NCBI GenBank assembly: GCA_033060915.1
Contig: CM065396.1
Location: forward strand, 8,077,501-8,141,500
Direction of reading: 5' to 3'
From: Euryodendron excelsum
Lineage: Eukaryota; Streptophyta; Magnoliopsida; Ericales; Pentaphylacaceae
DNA length: 64,000 nucleotides
Position 1 is the stretch's first letter, and each line of letters starts with the position of its first letter. Both the position numbers and the translations under genes were made by a program. Below the pieces are notes generated by a model. That model was not told the origin of the DNA and did not search any database. It worked only from the letters and a program-made list of their open reading frames with translations. This document shows, piece by piece, positions 47,781 to 60,845 of the stretch.

Positions 47781-50700
47781 TGTTGCGTCCAGATTTTTCG
47801 CACTCAAGGAATATTCACACAAGCGGAAAAAGTTTTGTACTCTCTCGTTAGAATTCACCCTCCTAGAAGAATGAGTGCGACTAAGTTTAAATTAAAAATT
47901 TGATTTGAATAAAGGGCTTTTGAAAAAGATTCGAAGTCGCCACCTAACTTGATTAAGGTGAGTTAGGTCACCTAAAAACTAAGAATAATCTGAAGACTAC
48001 ACTTAGGGTTTTTGGAAAACGATTTTGGAAAACATTCTCAAGACAGAGTTTTTTAGGAAAAGCGGGTTGTTTGGCAACCTTTAGAAAATATTTAGCCCTT
48101 TTTAGAAAAATAACTCCTTTTGGTCTTTGAAATCAGTGATCTAGGTTTGGAGGTTGGTTACGTGTAAGGAAGACGCACTAAGCCATCACCCTACCCCGCC
48201 CTTTCGGTACCTACACGTCAATCTACCCTAGATTTACCTATGAGAGTCTCCAATTAACTAATGTTCAAACCTATTTACTTTATAAAACAATATTTAAAAA
48301 TTATCATGATGCATGATATGCAAGCGCAATAGAAGAGGGCATGTGGAAGATAGATTTGGAAGGAGACTAATTTGAAATTGATTTGATTTGAAAATAGATT
48401 TGAAATTGGAAAGTCTGAGAAATTAGAAATAGAAAGTTGGAAATAGAAATTTGAAATTGGAATTTTGAAAATAGATTAGAATTTGAGAAAAATTGTAGAA
48501 TTTGAGATTTGGAAAATGTTGTGGAATTTAAAATTTGAAAGAAGTTGTGACCGCACCCATGAAAGTTGCCTACGTATCATTTTGGAGGAATCAGGTCAGT
48601 TGTAGTTTGGACAAGAGTCCGATTGAAAAGAAATTGATTTGAAAGAAAGAGATTGAATTGGAAATTGAATTGGAAGATTGAGAGATTGAACTTAGAATAG
48701 AAGATTGAAAATTGGAATTTAGAATTTTGGAATTGAAGAGATTGGATTTTTATTTGGAAAAATAGAACTTGGAAGAAAGATTTAGACTTGTTTTGGAAAG
48801 ATGGAGGTTTAGGAAATCTAGACTTAGGAAAGATAGAAGACTTAGGAAAGATATGAGATTTAGAAAGATTTAACTTGAATGTTGGATTTGGAATATTTGA
48901 AAAAATTGGATTTTAGGAAATGTTCGAATTAGGAAAGGTCCGATTTAGGAAGGTTTTAAATTAGGAAAGTTCCATTTTTGAAAAGTTTTCAAATTAGGAA
49001 AGTTTTCATTTTAGGAAAGTTTTAAAATTAGAAAGTTTTGAATTAGGAAACTTTGGTTTTAAAAAATGTTTTGAAATGAGGAAGTTTTGAAAGTTGGAAA
49101 GTTTAGAATTTGGAATGTTTTGAAATAGGGAAGTTTTGAATTTGGAAAGTTTTGAAAACAAGGAAGTTTTGAAAATAAGAAAGTTTTGAGCTTAGAAAGT
49201 TTTGGATTTGGAAAGATTTGAAATTTAGAAAGTTTAAGATTTAGAAAGTTTTAGAGTTTGAGTTTTAGAAAATCTTGAGATTAGGAAAGGTTTGAAAATT
49301 TAGATTTGGAAATGGAGATTCTAGAAACCTTAGATTTGGAAAATTATAGTTTTGACGTAGAAAATAGGTTTTGGAAATGTGTATAGTTTTGATGTAGAAA
49401 ACAAGAGATTTTGGAAACCTAGGTTCGAGGCTAAGTTTGAAAATCATGTTTTTGGAAAGAAAATTAGGGTTTCCTAATCGTGGGTTCTAGGGCTTGACTT
49501 GGGCTCTAAGGAAAGAGGATTTTTAGAAAGTGCATTTTTGGAAACGAAGGTTTTCTAGAACGGAATCCTAGGGAGGATTTTTTGGAAAGTGAATTTGAAG
49601 ATAGAGTTTTTGGAAAAAGATTTTAAAGAGAATGAGTTTTTGGAAAGTGTGTTTTTGGAAACAAAGATTTTGGAAGAAAATCCTAGAGAGGAGTTTTTGG
49701 GAAGTGAATTTTGAGGATAAATTTTTTGGAAAAAGATTTTAAAAAGAACGAGTTTTAAGAAGGAAAACCCTAGAGGGGAGTTTCCAGAAGGAAGATTTTG
49801 GAAAGAGAGTTTTTGGAAAGATTTGTAGGGAACGTTTTTAGAAAGTGGATTTTGGGGAAAATGTTTTGGAAAGGAGTTGAAAAATGGAGTTTTGAAAAAT
49901 AGATTTTTGGAGGGAGTTTTTGAAAACGAATTTGGAAAGAAGAGTTTTAGGAAAGTATGTTGAAAAAGAGATTTTTAGGAAGGGATTTTTGGAAAGAGAG
50001 TTTTTTGGAAAGTGTAAAAACGTCTCACTTTCCTAAAGCAATTCTAACCATAAGAAGGCTAGAAACACTTTAAGAAAGTGGTTTTGCAAACAAGGAGATT
50101 TGAAAATATGGACTGTATCGGTCCCTTTAAATGTAACACTTTCCTAAAGTGACCATAGCCATGGAAAAGCTAGAATCACCCTAGGATTGTGATTTTGAAA
50201 ACAAGTTTTGAAAAAGGAGATTTCGATACAATTTTGAAAACGAGTTTGAAAACGATTTTGAAAACAACTTCGAGAACGATTTTTGGAAGATGCAAGATCA
50301 TGATATGCACAATGCAAATTTGGGGTCGTAAACATACAAGGCTAAGGCTTCACCACCTAATCAAGGGGGCCGGATCCACGTGGTCTCTAGTTAGACTAGA
50401 AGAAAGCCCCCGACACGGTGACTCTCCAATAGCCCAATCCTACACATGGACCGGGAGTCCCCTTGTTTCAAGCATGCAAAGAAAGGAGGGGAAAGAGATG
50501 GGGGATTAAAATATAGAAAACCCAAGTGGGTTTGGAGAGAGAATAGAGAGGGGGAAGTGCGGAAATTTAAATGGAGAACCTACCTTATATCTTGTTTATT
50601 TTGTGCACCTTGCTTTCTTCGATCTTCGTCTTGATCTTAGTCTTCAATCTTCAAGAGCCACCTTCAATCTTCAAACTTCAGATTGCAACTCTTCAAGTCT

Positions 50701-52718
50701 TCGAAGGAGGGTTAAAGGTTAGTGTATGAGTGAATGGGGGTGTGTATGAGTGTATAGGAGGCTAGGGTTTAGAAAACCTTAGGAAGCTAGGGTTTTGGGA
50801 GTGTTCGAGCTTCGTATATCGAATTTTATGATTTTTTATATGAGTTTGCGGATCTTTTTCACGTTGGAAGAGGCTCTGTATTTATAGAGGTTGGACAACA
50901 CTGGTGCCTATTGCAGTGGCACTAGGCCAGAATTTACACTAGCGCCACTAGGAGTGGCGCTAGACATTTAGGAAATATTTAAGGTTGTCAAGCAACGTAT
51001 CTTTGACTAGATTTGGGCACTTGTATTAGTGGCTACCATGCAATTTTTAGCTTGGCTTCACTAGGAGTGACTCCGGAAAGTCTAGGAAGGATTTTGGATC
51101 ACCGGGATGACCTAGAAGGCCAGAAAAGGGCAGGAAGACTTAGAATAGTGTCCCGGAGGTATTTGACTTGAAAAATGAGGACAAGATGTGTCAGAAGGGT
51201 TGACCAGGCCGTTAGGGGCAAAATGGTCGATCGGGTTGTTGGAAAGCTACCGGGATGAACTCGGACTGTCCCGGAAGAAGACTCGAGATTTGGAAACATT
51301 ATTCAGAATGTTCACAAAGGTTGCTGGTTTGATACCTAGAGCCGATGTGGTCGGAAAAGGAGACCGGCCCACCAGGAGCAAAATGGTCATTTTGTACCAG
51401 GTTTGCCAGAATTGACTTGGAATGATCTAAAAAGGTAATGGGAGGTTGAGAAAACTACAAAAAGCAGTCTCAGAAGGTTACGGGTTTGATACCCAGAGCC
51501 GGTGTGGTCGAAAAAGGAGATCGGCCCACCAAGGGTAAAACGGTCATTTTGTACCAGGTTTGCCGGAACTGACTCGGAATGATCCGAAAAGATAAGGAAA
51601 GTTTGAGAATACTATAAGAAGCAATCTTAGGAGATTACCAGTTTGATACCCAGAGCCGGTGTGGTCGAAAAAGGAGACCGGCCCACCAGGGGCAAAACAG
51701 TCATTTTGTACCGGGTTGGCCGGAACTGACTCGGAATGATCCGAAAAGGTAAAGGAAGGTTGAGAATGCTATAAGAAGTAATCTCATAGGGTTACCGGTT
51801 TGATACCCAGAGTCGGAGTGGTTCCCGGGGCATTCGGATGCCTAGGGGCAAAATGGTCATCTTGACCGGAAAGTCTCGGAAATGGTCCAAGGGGCAGTTT
51901 GGTCGTTTTTCATCAAAGTGGGCTAACAGACACTGGTGTTGACCTGAGTTTTGAGTGTTTCCACCACTCTGACGGCGGTCGTCGTGACACAGGGGTTTGT
52001 TGGCAATTCCCTATATCGACCTATTTGTGAGTATTTCTGCTACTCTAACGGTTGTGATATTTACGTGTATTTTCGCTACTCGAACCGTCTCGAGGAATAA
52101 ACTGTCTCGAGAGAGGGATTGAAAAGAGGACTTATCGTCTCCGAGAAGACGTGCCTGATTTAGAACCGTCTCGAGGAATAAATTATCTTGAGAGAAGGAT
52201 TCGAAAGGGGTCTTACCGTCTTCGAAAAGACGTGCCTGATTTGGAACCGTCTCGAGGAATAAACTGTCTTGAGAGTGGGATTGGAAAGGGTTCTTACCGT
52301 CTTCGAAAAGACGTGCCTAAATTGTAACCGTCTCGAGGAATAAACTGTCCCGAGAGAGGGATTGGAAAGGGGATTTACCATCTTTGAAAAGACGTGCCTG
52401 ATTAGAACCGTCTCGAGGAATAAACTATCTTGAGAGAGGGATTGGAAAGGGGTCTAACCGTCTTCGAAAAGACGTGCCTGAGTTGGAACCGTCTCAAGGA
52501 ATAAACTGTCTCGAGAGAGGGCTTGGAAAGGAAAGGACAATGCCCCTAAGGGCATTTTGGTCATTTTGCCTCTATTTAGCCCTGGCAGGCCTGCGAGGCG
52601 ATGGACAGGTGGGATTTAGACTTAGAAAGTTGTTTTGATTGGAATATACCCACAATGACTTAAACACAAGTCAGGACGGAGTGTAGACTGCTAAGCGGTA
52701 AAAAATGAGGTGCTTACA
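47781..52718 (-). mobile_element. 3' LTR of element 3 (4938 bp)
   Basis: The left end reads TGTTGCGTCC (one change from TGTCGCGCCC) and the right end GGTGCTTACA. A PPT and hairpin on the minus strand follow. TATA is at 50879-50886. There are four ~157-bp units (51328-51840) and six 81-bp units (GAATAAA at 52095, 52176, 52257, 52338, 52418, 52499). The U5 quasi-repeat covers about 48300-50030. Confidence 0.92.
52095..52560 (-). repeat. 81-bp tandem repeat, six copies, in element 3 LTR
   Basis: Regular 81-base period (one interval of 80) of the GAGGAATAAACTGTCTCGAG unit. Confidence 0.9.
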
Positions 52719-53185
52719 GCTGTCCCTTTTTTTTTGTCTTTGTTTGTCAAAGATAAAAAACGATAGAAGTAAGAGTCCCATATTAACTGCGAGGCAGTCG
52801 GAGGGACGGACATTGGAAATCTTTCGATAGCGGGGGGTCAAAAAATGGATAACGGGCCAAAAAGGCCTCCAAAAATGAGTTTTGGCGGGAAAAAGGCAAA
52901 ACTGCCCAGAATTTGAAACTAGCGCCACTAGTAGTGGCGCGCCTTTGGCAGAAAATGCCTGGCGCCTCTGCTAGTGGCGCCAAGCTTAGAATTAAAAACA
53001 GAAAATTTCTAGTTCGAACACCTACGGGATTTGAAGAGTTTTTGGAGAATCCGAGAGTCTTCAAGTGGAAATCGACTTGAACCTTGAAGGAGCACTTCTT
53101 GGGGACCACGGGTAATTGCCAGAGGGAGACCACGTCATCGGAAAAGTCACCGAAAGAGAAGATTTCGCCGGAGAACTTTCAAAAA
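52719..53185 (+). other. PPT region and presumed PMD 5' UTR exon, element 3
   Basis: Minus-strand purine tract ending GGGACAGC next to the LTR, hairpin arms with one mismatch (about 52728-52760), two GGCGCC palindromes (about 52920-52985), and a donor AAAA|GTGAGTTTTC at 53186. Confidence 0.6.
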
Positions 53186-54075
53186 GTGAGTTTTCAAATT
53201 TTGTTGGTTTTGATGTGTAAAACTTTGTTTGAATCATGTGCATAGTGGAAATTGATGTTTTGATATGCTTTGAACATGATGGTGACATTATTTTTGCATT
53301 TTAGTGCTTATTTGATTGAATTTGAGTGATTATATGTGAATATGTAAAGGGGTTTTCTGCGGGAATAGGGGATTTGCTCCTACAAGCTTGGGTATTGGGT
53401 TTTCTGGCTATATTTTTGTGCAATGTGCCTTAGAAAAATGTGTTTAACAACCGTATGAACTTTCGTGATTTTTTGAAAACACAGTGAATTTTTTATTTTT
53501 TGAAAAATAGGAAAAATACTTAGAAAATTTTGAAAAATGAGAAAACTCAAGAAATTGATGGGATTTTTAGAGTTAAAAATTTGGAAAAGGTAGGAATATT
53601 TTTGGAAAACATTTGAAAGAATTTTGAGGAATTTTGAGGCATTTTTGAAAACCATGGATTTATTGGAAAAGTAAAACATGTGTTTTAGAAAATTTGACAA
53701 ATTGAAAAATGTTCACAGGTGCTGATATTATGTGATTGTGACCATGTGAAGTGCACGTTTTGTGTTTTGTGTCGATGTCATGGGTGTTGTAGAGGCCATT
53801 TTTGAACGGGACTCTGCCGAATTTTTTTTTTTTTAGAAATTAGGGAAAGAGTTGGTTAAAGTTTTAGAAATAAAATCTTTTTGAAGGAAAAAGATAGAAA
53901 ACCCTTGAGATTTGATTTGAAGTTGGAAAACCAAGATGTGTAGAAATTTTGTTTTTGATTTGTTATTGGAAATCCTTTATTTGTTTTGTTTGTGTTAGTT
54001 GTTTATTTTATTTTACTGTTATTTAAACTGCATGAATGGTATATTAACATCACTTGCATTGGCTTACCTTTTCAG
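53186..54075 (+). other. 890-bp 5' UTR intron of PMD gene, element 3
   Basis: GTGAGT to CTTTTCAG. Same length as the intron in element 4. The frames within are AT-rich by-products. Confidence 0.7.
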
Positions 54076-54076
54076 G

Positions 54077-55925
54077 ATGGCAGACGCGGGTGATGACAAT
54101 TCTATGAGGAGACGCCGCTCGGGGAAGGCGGCCCAGACAGATTCTACTGGCGGCTCTAGCCGATCTAGAGGTAGTCGATGATCTACCGCATGATCTTCAT
54201 CCAGTCAGAGTGGGCAGGGGAGTAGGCTACCTGTTGACCCTTTTCCTCCGGTTGAGCAGGCCTTCACGGAGGAGATTGGTGCCGAGGAGGAGGTACCGGG
54301 CCCTGGGGATCAGGTGACCGGTTATAGGAGAGCTTCTTCCAGGCATAGGCAGACGGATGCCGACTTGGGAGATCTGCAGATACCGGACGTCCCTCCACTC
54401 AGGGATCTTGCTTATCACCCTAGTGTGTACTCTAGAAAGCATTTGCCTCCTCTGCGGGTACATACAACTTTCCGAGGGGCTGTTCATTAGGTTTTTCTGA
54501 CCATGCAGTGGGCGGCCCTGTCATATCGTGCCTTCCTGGCAGAGATCGGATTTGGTGCCTTTATGGGATTACAGGCTAACCGCCTGAACCGGCACTTAGT
54601 ATTGGCACTTGTTGAGAGGTGGTTCGGGGAGACCGGGACCTTTCATTTTGTCAGCTTTGAGTTGGGTCCTACTCCTTTGGATTGGGCGATTATTAAAAGG
54701 CTCTCCTTTGTCGGTCGGTGGATCACGTTGCATCCAGTCAGTAGGGACGAGGCCTGTTTGCTGTTGGACTTGCCTCCTCCTGAGCGTTCTGCCTTCCTAG
54801 TCTCCTGGATTAGTCAGGACGACCGTACTTTTGCTACTGAGTCATTGCCTGCCAGGAGGGATATCATGAGACAGCGACTTGTGTTGTATATCATCTTTAG
54901 CTGTTTCTGCAACAATAACAAGTCACTAGTGCCGTGCCGCTTGGTGAGTATAGTAGCCGATCTTGGAGCGTTATCTGAGCTGGACTGGGGGTCCTTCTCC
55001 TTTGGCTGCTTCCTTCGGTCGATGCGGGTTCGGACTTCTTCTCGTTGGGGCAGCATGACTAGTTTCTGGCCTTTCCTCGTCTGGTGGAGCTACGAGTACC
55101 TTCTTGTTCGTCGCCCTGCAGTTGTTGAGGATGATCTCTATCCTTGCGCTTTGAGGTGGGCTAATGACCGGGTAGCCCAGCGATCGGAGATTACCAATTT
55201 TATGACGCTCCGGGCTAACCTGGAGCTGATTGAAGTGAGGGATGTGACCTGGCAGCCCTTCATTGGATCAGTCCATTACGAGATAGTCCGGTACTTGGTC
55301 CCATTGTCCATGTTGAGAGCTGCTTTTCTCAGGGATGACACTTGGAAGTCCTATCTTGGAGAGCGACACTGGCAGCAATTTCATGAGGAGTTCCGATCGG
55401 CAAGGGCTCCGCTAGAGTATATGTTTAGAGCCCTGGTGGTGGGAGTGCCTATCCCTTACCAGGAGAGTCAGCCAGGCGTCGAGTTCTTGCTTCCCCCAGA
55501 TACAGATTATGTTACGCACTTTGGGGCTCATTCGGTCGGTGCCTTCACCAAATTTGAGGTGGTGGTCGGCGGGTACGCTGTTGGCCAGAAGGTGGTTGAC
55601 TTGTGGCACCGAGCCGGAGAATATGTGCCCCAGGCTGAGTTTATTGCTGTGAGAGACCAGAGAGATCAGTACCAGATAGAGCGGGATCAATACCAGGCCG
55701 AGGTAGCTTCCCTGACGGCTCGGTTATCTCAGATGGGTAGTGGGGGGGGGGTATGTTATTCTTTCTTTGCTCCTTCTTGCTCTGCTGTTGCTTAGTTCCT
55801 TTTGTATGCAGCTGATTTCGGTTCTATCTTCCCTGTAGGATGGTGGTGCTTCAAGTAGTTATCCACCTCCTCCAATACCGGGTTTCGGGGATTTTGATCC
55901 AGATGACATCAACTTCGACCTATGA
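54077..55925 (+). pseudogene. Antisense PMD gene of element 3 (mobile domain open, N-terminal stops)
   Basis: ATG at 54077 follows the acceptor by one base. Stops at 54179-54181, about 54191-54193 and 54487-54489 break the Ser/Arg-rich N-terminus. From there a 430-codon frame (54503-55795) covers the whole mobile domain (RWFGETGTFHFVSFELGPTP, WGSFSFGCFL, WWSYEYLLV, WQPFIGSVHYEIVRYLVPLS) and the coiled coil. An 88-bp intron (55751-55838) and the last exon (GFGDFDPDDINFDL, stop 55923-55925) are kept. This is the longest uninterrupted PMD core among the four copies. Confidence 0.88.
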
Positions 55926-57895
55926 TAGATGTCCCTTGTAGAGACCCTGATCCTCTTTTGCCCCTTGTCTCTGAGTTATATTTATGTTAGACAGTTTTAT
56001 TCTGATATTTTGTACAAAAATGGACATTTATGGTACTTAGATGCATGGATAGACAGATACATTTATGATCTTTGCAGCTAGGCATATGATCAGATGCATA
56101 TGATGTATGATGATGTTAGATATCTATTTCATGAGTTGATGTTGATGACTTTTATTTCTACAGGGAGTCATATCCTATGTGTGCGAAGCCCATGCTTTTT
56201 TTTTTTTTTTTTTTACATATGCACAAGTTAGAAGTATGTTAATAAAATGACACAGGGTGCTGTTAGACTTGTAATCTTGGGAATGGTAACTCCCTCCTCC
56301 TCGGGAGTCTAGCCTCTCCTCTGACTCAACCCTACTTTGATTGGATGATAGCACTTCGCACCTTTCTCAACCTCTTGATTGCCTCCAACTTTCTATCCTA
56401 GGGTTAGTGTATAGGGTTATTGGGCTGAGACTCTTGACTCTCGGGGTTTTAGCAATAACTTTCCTGACCTTTGGCAGAGCGATAAGTGGCCAGTCATTTC
56501 AATCCGAGAAGACTTTGTTTAGGACCGTAATGTAGGCTAGGTTATGGGGGTTTTAGAAACAACGGGATATGCAGGCTCAAATTTGATGTTGTTTTCAATA
56601 GGGTTTAAATCCATACCATCCTTAACTACTTTTCAGTAGGGTTAGCATCCTTTTTTAGCTTTGGCAGCATATCTAGCTCATTTAGATCAAGTAATCTGGT
56701 TTCAATCAAAGGGGACTTTAGTAGGGTTATAATGTAGGCCATGGTTTCGGGGTTTTGCAAGAAAGGGTAAAGGCTCGAACCTATTGTTTCTATTGGGTTT
56801 CTTCATAACCTAGGATCACCTTTAAATTTCCTTCTTGCTTTTGACCATATTTCTCAGGGTGAAAATGACCTTGTTCTTTCACCCTTTCTATATACTTTTG
56901 GAGAAAAACATGACTTTTTTCTCATTTGATCTTCTTACCATACTTTTGAATATGACTCAATCATGGCTCTTTTAGGCCTTTCCTTAGAATCATGGTTTTC
57001 TTCTTGTTCTCCTTTGTCCTTTTGTTTTTTGCCTCTTGCCCCTTGGCAATTCCTTTCCTTTGCTTGTTCTTTCTATGAATAATTTTTTAACCCTTTTCCC
57101 TTATATCTTTTCCTTGGCAGTTCAATATACCCAGTGTGGGCGATGATCCTTAGGACGGGGTTTTGTTAAGAAAGGATAGGTGGCTCAACGGGTTTGGCAA
57201 ATGGTTGCTTTTGACTGTATGGGAAATGAAATGATGACCTCTCTTCACTTTGAATTAGATTGTTTGATCTATAGAGCTTTCAACACTATCCTAGCATGAT
57301 AGAGGTGGACACCACTCCTAGAGTTCTCAATTATTGTCTGCCCCAGTGTGGGGAGGACAGTCTTGGATCAGGGTTGACAAAGAAAATTTTTGCTTTCCGT
57401 GAGGCACTAGGGGTTAAGCAAAGGGAATATGAGCACATTTGTTCATTTATTTAGTTATTTATTCTTTATATGTGGGGAAATGAAAGATGGCTCATCTTCA
57501 TTTTGATAAACTGGCCACACATCGCTTAGCCTCAGAGTCTTGCAAGTGCTGCCTTTGGGTAGCATCCTCACTCATCCTTATTCTCTCTTTCTGTGAAAGA
57601 CTGATCATTTGGCGAGTGGTTACCTTATGCTATCATCCCTTCAAGTTGGATCAGTCCATAAGATAAACCATGCCCCTTGCGTAGAAAGTAGTCACTATTC
57701 CCCTGAGAAGACAAGACAACAATAATGGAATAAAAGACTGTCATTTGATTATTATTGTTATTTTTATGGAAAGCATAGAGTCCTTAAGCAGTTAAGAGAA
57801 TGCAAAACATTAATTTAGAGATAGGAATTAAAAGGGATAGAAAGAAAGTGGGTGACGACACCCCTTTCTTGTATGCTTGTGCAAGGAACCCATTT
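55926..57895. repeat. Spacer between PMD gene and gag, element 3
   Basis: No gene. It is collinear with 5657-7572, with a T-tract at about 56197-56213 and the recurring AGGCTAGGTTATGGGGTTTT and GGGCCTCTCTTCAC-like modules. Confidence 0.7.
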
Positions 57896-59713
57896 CTAGT
57901 AAGGTCTTGGGACAATTCCCACATCTTCAATGCTCCATTTGCGATCCGGATCCTCAGCTAAGGCGAGACAAGCAAAGGCTTCTCCTAGAGCTCCAAAGAT
58001 GTTAATACTATTGATGCGGTTGTTGGCCTCCTTTTTGTTCTTTATTGTGGGTTCTTCTGTAAACAGGGTGGCTAGTTCACCGCCTTCCAACTCGAACGAC
58101 TCCATCTACTCTCTTAACTCCTTTATCTCCCAGCTCATGTCTTCATACTCAGTTGCGGACCAAGGGCTTTCTAGTAAGTTTTGCTCCGCCGCAGCATATT
58201 TTGGGTGTAGAAATTCAGCGCCCCATCCATCAACAGCCGTGTTCTTGGTCATCTCATCTATCGGGAACATCGGCTCCTCAACGGGCCAGTCAGAAGCATT
58301 AGGCACGTCCTCAGGATTATGAAGATAAATTGGGCATAATGGAAGATCCTCCTCCCAGTCATCTTCTTCCTTAGTCTCCCAATTGTCCTCATAATCTTTG
58401 ACCTCGGGCTAGTCGAACTCTCCCTCGCCTTCCATTTCTACTAGTATCATATTGATGGTGTGATCTGGCAGAGGGTTGGTGGTCACATTGGGAGCAGGAG
58501 CAAGTTTTACCAGCTGCAGATCAATGGTCTCGTTATCGATTAGATCTTGGATCTTGTGTTTGAGAGCGAAGTAGCTTTCGGTGTCATACTCCTGGCCACC
58601 TGAATGGTATTCACATGTAAGGGCAGCATTAAAAGTTGGGGGTAGAGGGCTTGGCAACGGGCGAGCAGGGACAGGCTTTAAGATGTTGTTCTTTAGAAGG
58701 CTATGGTAAGCCTCGGTTTGGGTGCAGGCTAAGGCGTCGAAGGTACAGATACGTCGAGCAGGTCTGTTGAAGATGGGTGGTGCCCCAGCGGGACCATAGT
58801 TTGGGGTTGGAGTAGGCACGGTCAAGGTGGGCAAGGGCAGGACTGGGGGTGATTGTAGGGAGGGTCGGTATTGGGGTGGTTGGCTAGACAGAATAGCGGA
58901 CACTTCACTTTCCTTCCTGATCGTGCCCCTTGTAGTAGCCACCTTTTTGGCTATGTTAGCGGTATTTTCTCCAGTCTTGGCATAGGGATCTGTAATTCTT
59001 CCCATCTTGAGGCCATTTTCTATCATCTCTCCTTGCATGATGAGCTCAGAGAAGTTTTTCCTCACGCTTGTGTAGAGCTTCTTATAGAATATACCTTGGA
59101 AAGTATGTACGAACAGTTGTACATACTCCTTCTCCTCCAGCGGGGGGTTTACTTGTGCAGCGGCCTCCCTCCATCTCAGGGCATAGGCTTTAAAGCTCTC
59201 CTTCTCACCCTTGCTCATTGTCATCAAGGACCATCGATCAGAAGTGAGGTCGATGTTATGATGGTATTGGGCTTTGAATGCATTGACTAGCTCCATCCAG
59301 GTTGTGATCTTCCATAAGTCTAGACGAGCGAACCATTGCAGAGTCGACCCTATGAGGCTATGTTGGAATAAGTGCATACGGAGCTTCGGGTCGTTGCCAT
59401 GTCCACTAAGCGCTCCAGCATATAGACGAAGATGAGCAACGGGGTTACCGGTACCGTCGTACTTCTGGAAGTCAGGCATTTTAAACTTAGCAGGTCTCGG
59501 GTGGTCAGGGAAGAAACATAGCTCATCATAGGAAGTGAACCTGTAAGCATCGTGGCCATGGAGACTTTGCAACGAATCTTCCAATCCTTGGATTTTTAGA
59601 CTGAGAGGGTCTAGAGAGGCCTTTTTTAATAGCAGGTGAAAGCAATATGGTCTCTTCTTCGTCAATGTTGACCCCTTTGGCGTCTTCCTTAGTCCTCCCA
59701 GCATTGTCGAACT
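57896..59713 (-). pseudogene. gag: gag of element 3, truncated by element 5 and mutated
   Basis: It is homologous to gag of element 1, with the start removed by the LTR at 59714. A frameshift near 59632 joins the frame at 59526-59713 to the main frame (58409-59631). The main frame carries the capsid region (FPDHPRPAKFKMPDFQKYDG, LQWFARLDL, WMELVNAFKAQY) and CEYHSGGQEYDTESY, in which the last zinc-knuckle cysteine has become tyrosine. TAG at 58409-58411 and 58106-58108 interrupt the acidic C-terminus, which ends GIVPRPY. Where element 1 has its only stop, this copy has TGG. Confidence 0.88.
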
Positions 59714-59921
59714 TGTAAGCACCCCATTTTTGACCGCTCGGCAATCTACACTCCATCCAGACTTGTTTTCAAGTCATTGTAGGCATATTCCAATCGAAAC
59801 CAATTCTCTAGGTCCAAACTCCGTCTTTCCATTGCTTCGCGGGCTTGTCAGGCCCAAATAGAGGCAAAATGAGCAAAATGCCCTTAGGGGCATTGTCCTT
59901 TCCTTTCCAATTTCAATCCCA

Positions 59922-60845
59922 CTCTTGAGACAGTTTATTCCTCGAGACGGTTCCAATCCAGGCACTCTTTGGAGACGATAAATCCCCTTTCCAGTCCCTC
60001 TCTCGAGACAGTTTATTCCTCGAGACGATTCCAATCCAGGCATGTCTCTTCGGAGACGATAAGTCCCCTTTCCAATCCCTCTCTCGAGACAGTTTATTCC
60101 TCGGGACGGTTCCAATCCAGGCACGTCTCTTCGGAGACAATAAGTCCCCTTTCCAATCCCACTCTCGAGACAGTTTATTCCTCGAGACGATTCCAATCCA
60201 GGCACGTCTCTTCGGAGACGATAAGTTCCCTTTCCAATCCCTCTCTCGAGACAGTTTATTCCTCGAGACGGTTCCAATCCAGGCACGTCTCTTCGGAGAC
60301 AATAAGTCCCCTTTCCAATCCCTCTCTCGAGACAGTTTATTCCTCGAGACGATTCCAATCTAGGCACGTCTCTTCGGAGACGATAAGTCCCCTTTCCAAT
60401 CCCTCTCTCGAGACAGTTTATTCCTCGAGACAGTTCCAATCCAGGCACATCTCTTCGGAGACGATAAGTCCCCTTTCCAATCCCTCTCTCGAGACAGTTT
60501 ATTCCTCGAGACGATTCCAATCCAGGCACGTCTCTTCGGAGACGATAAGTCCCCTTTCCAATCCCTCTCTCGAGATAGTTTATTCCTCGAGACGGTTCCA
60601 ATTCAGGCACGTCTCTTCGGAGACGATAAGCCCCCTTTCCAATCCCACTCTCAAGACAGTTTATTCCTCGAGACAGCTTCAACTCAGGCACGTCTCTTCG
60701 GAGACGATAAGTCCCCTTTCTAATCCCTCTCTCGAGACAGTTTATTCCTCGAGACGGTTCCAATTCAAGCACGTCTTTTCAGAGACGATAAGTCTCCTTT
60801 CCAATCCCTCTTTCGAGACAGTTTATTCCCCGAGACAGTCCGAGT
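59922..60845 (+). repeat. 81-bp tandem array, 12 copies, in element 5 LTR
   Basis: TTTATTC words at 59934, 60012, 60093, 60174, then every 81 bases to 60822; only the first interval is shorter (78). The unit contains CTCGAGAC and its partner GTCTC...GAGAC, so each copy has internal dyads. Since 81 is divisible by three, long frames stay open on both strands (292 codons on plus, 332 on minus). I regard these as by-products. Confidence 0.95.

Noticed and set aside
54503..55795. PMD frames as an ordinary host gene (MAIN/MAIL-like)
   Set aside because: All four copies sit at the same position within retrotransposon interiors, antisense to gag or a gag remnant, so the gene belongs to the element.
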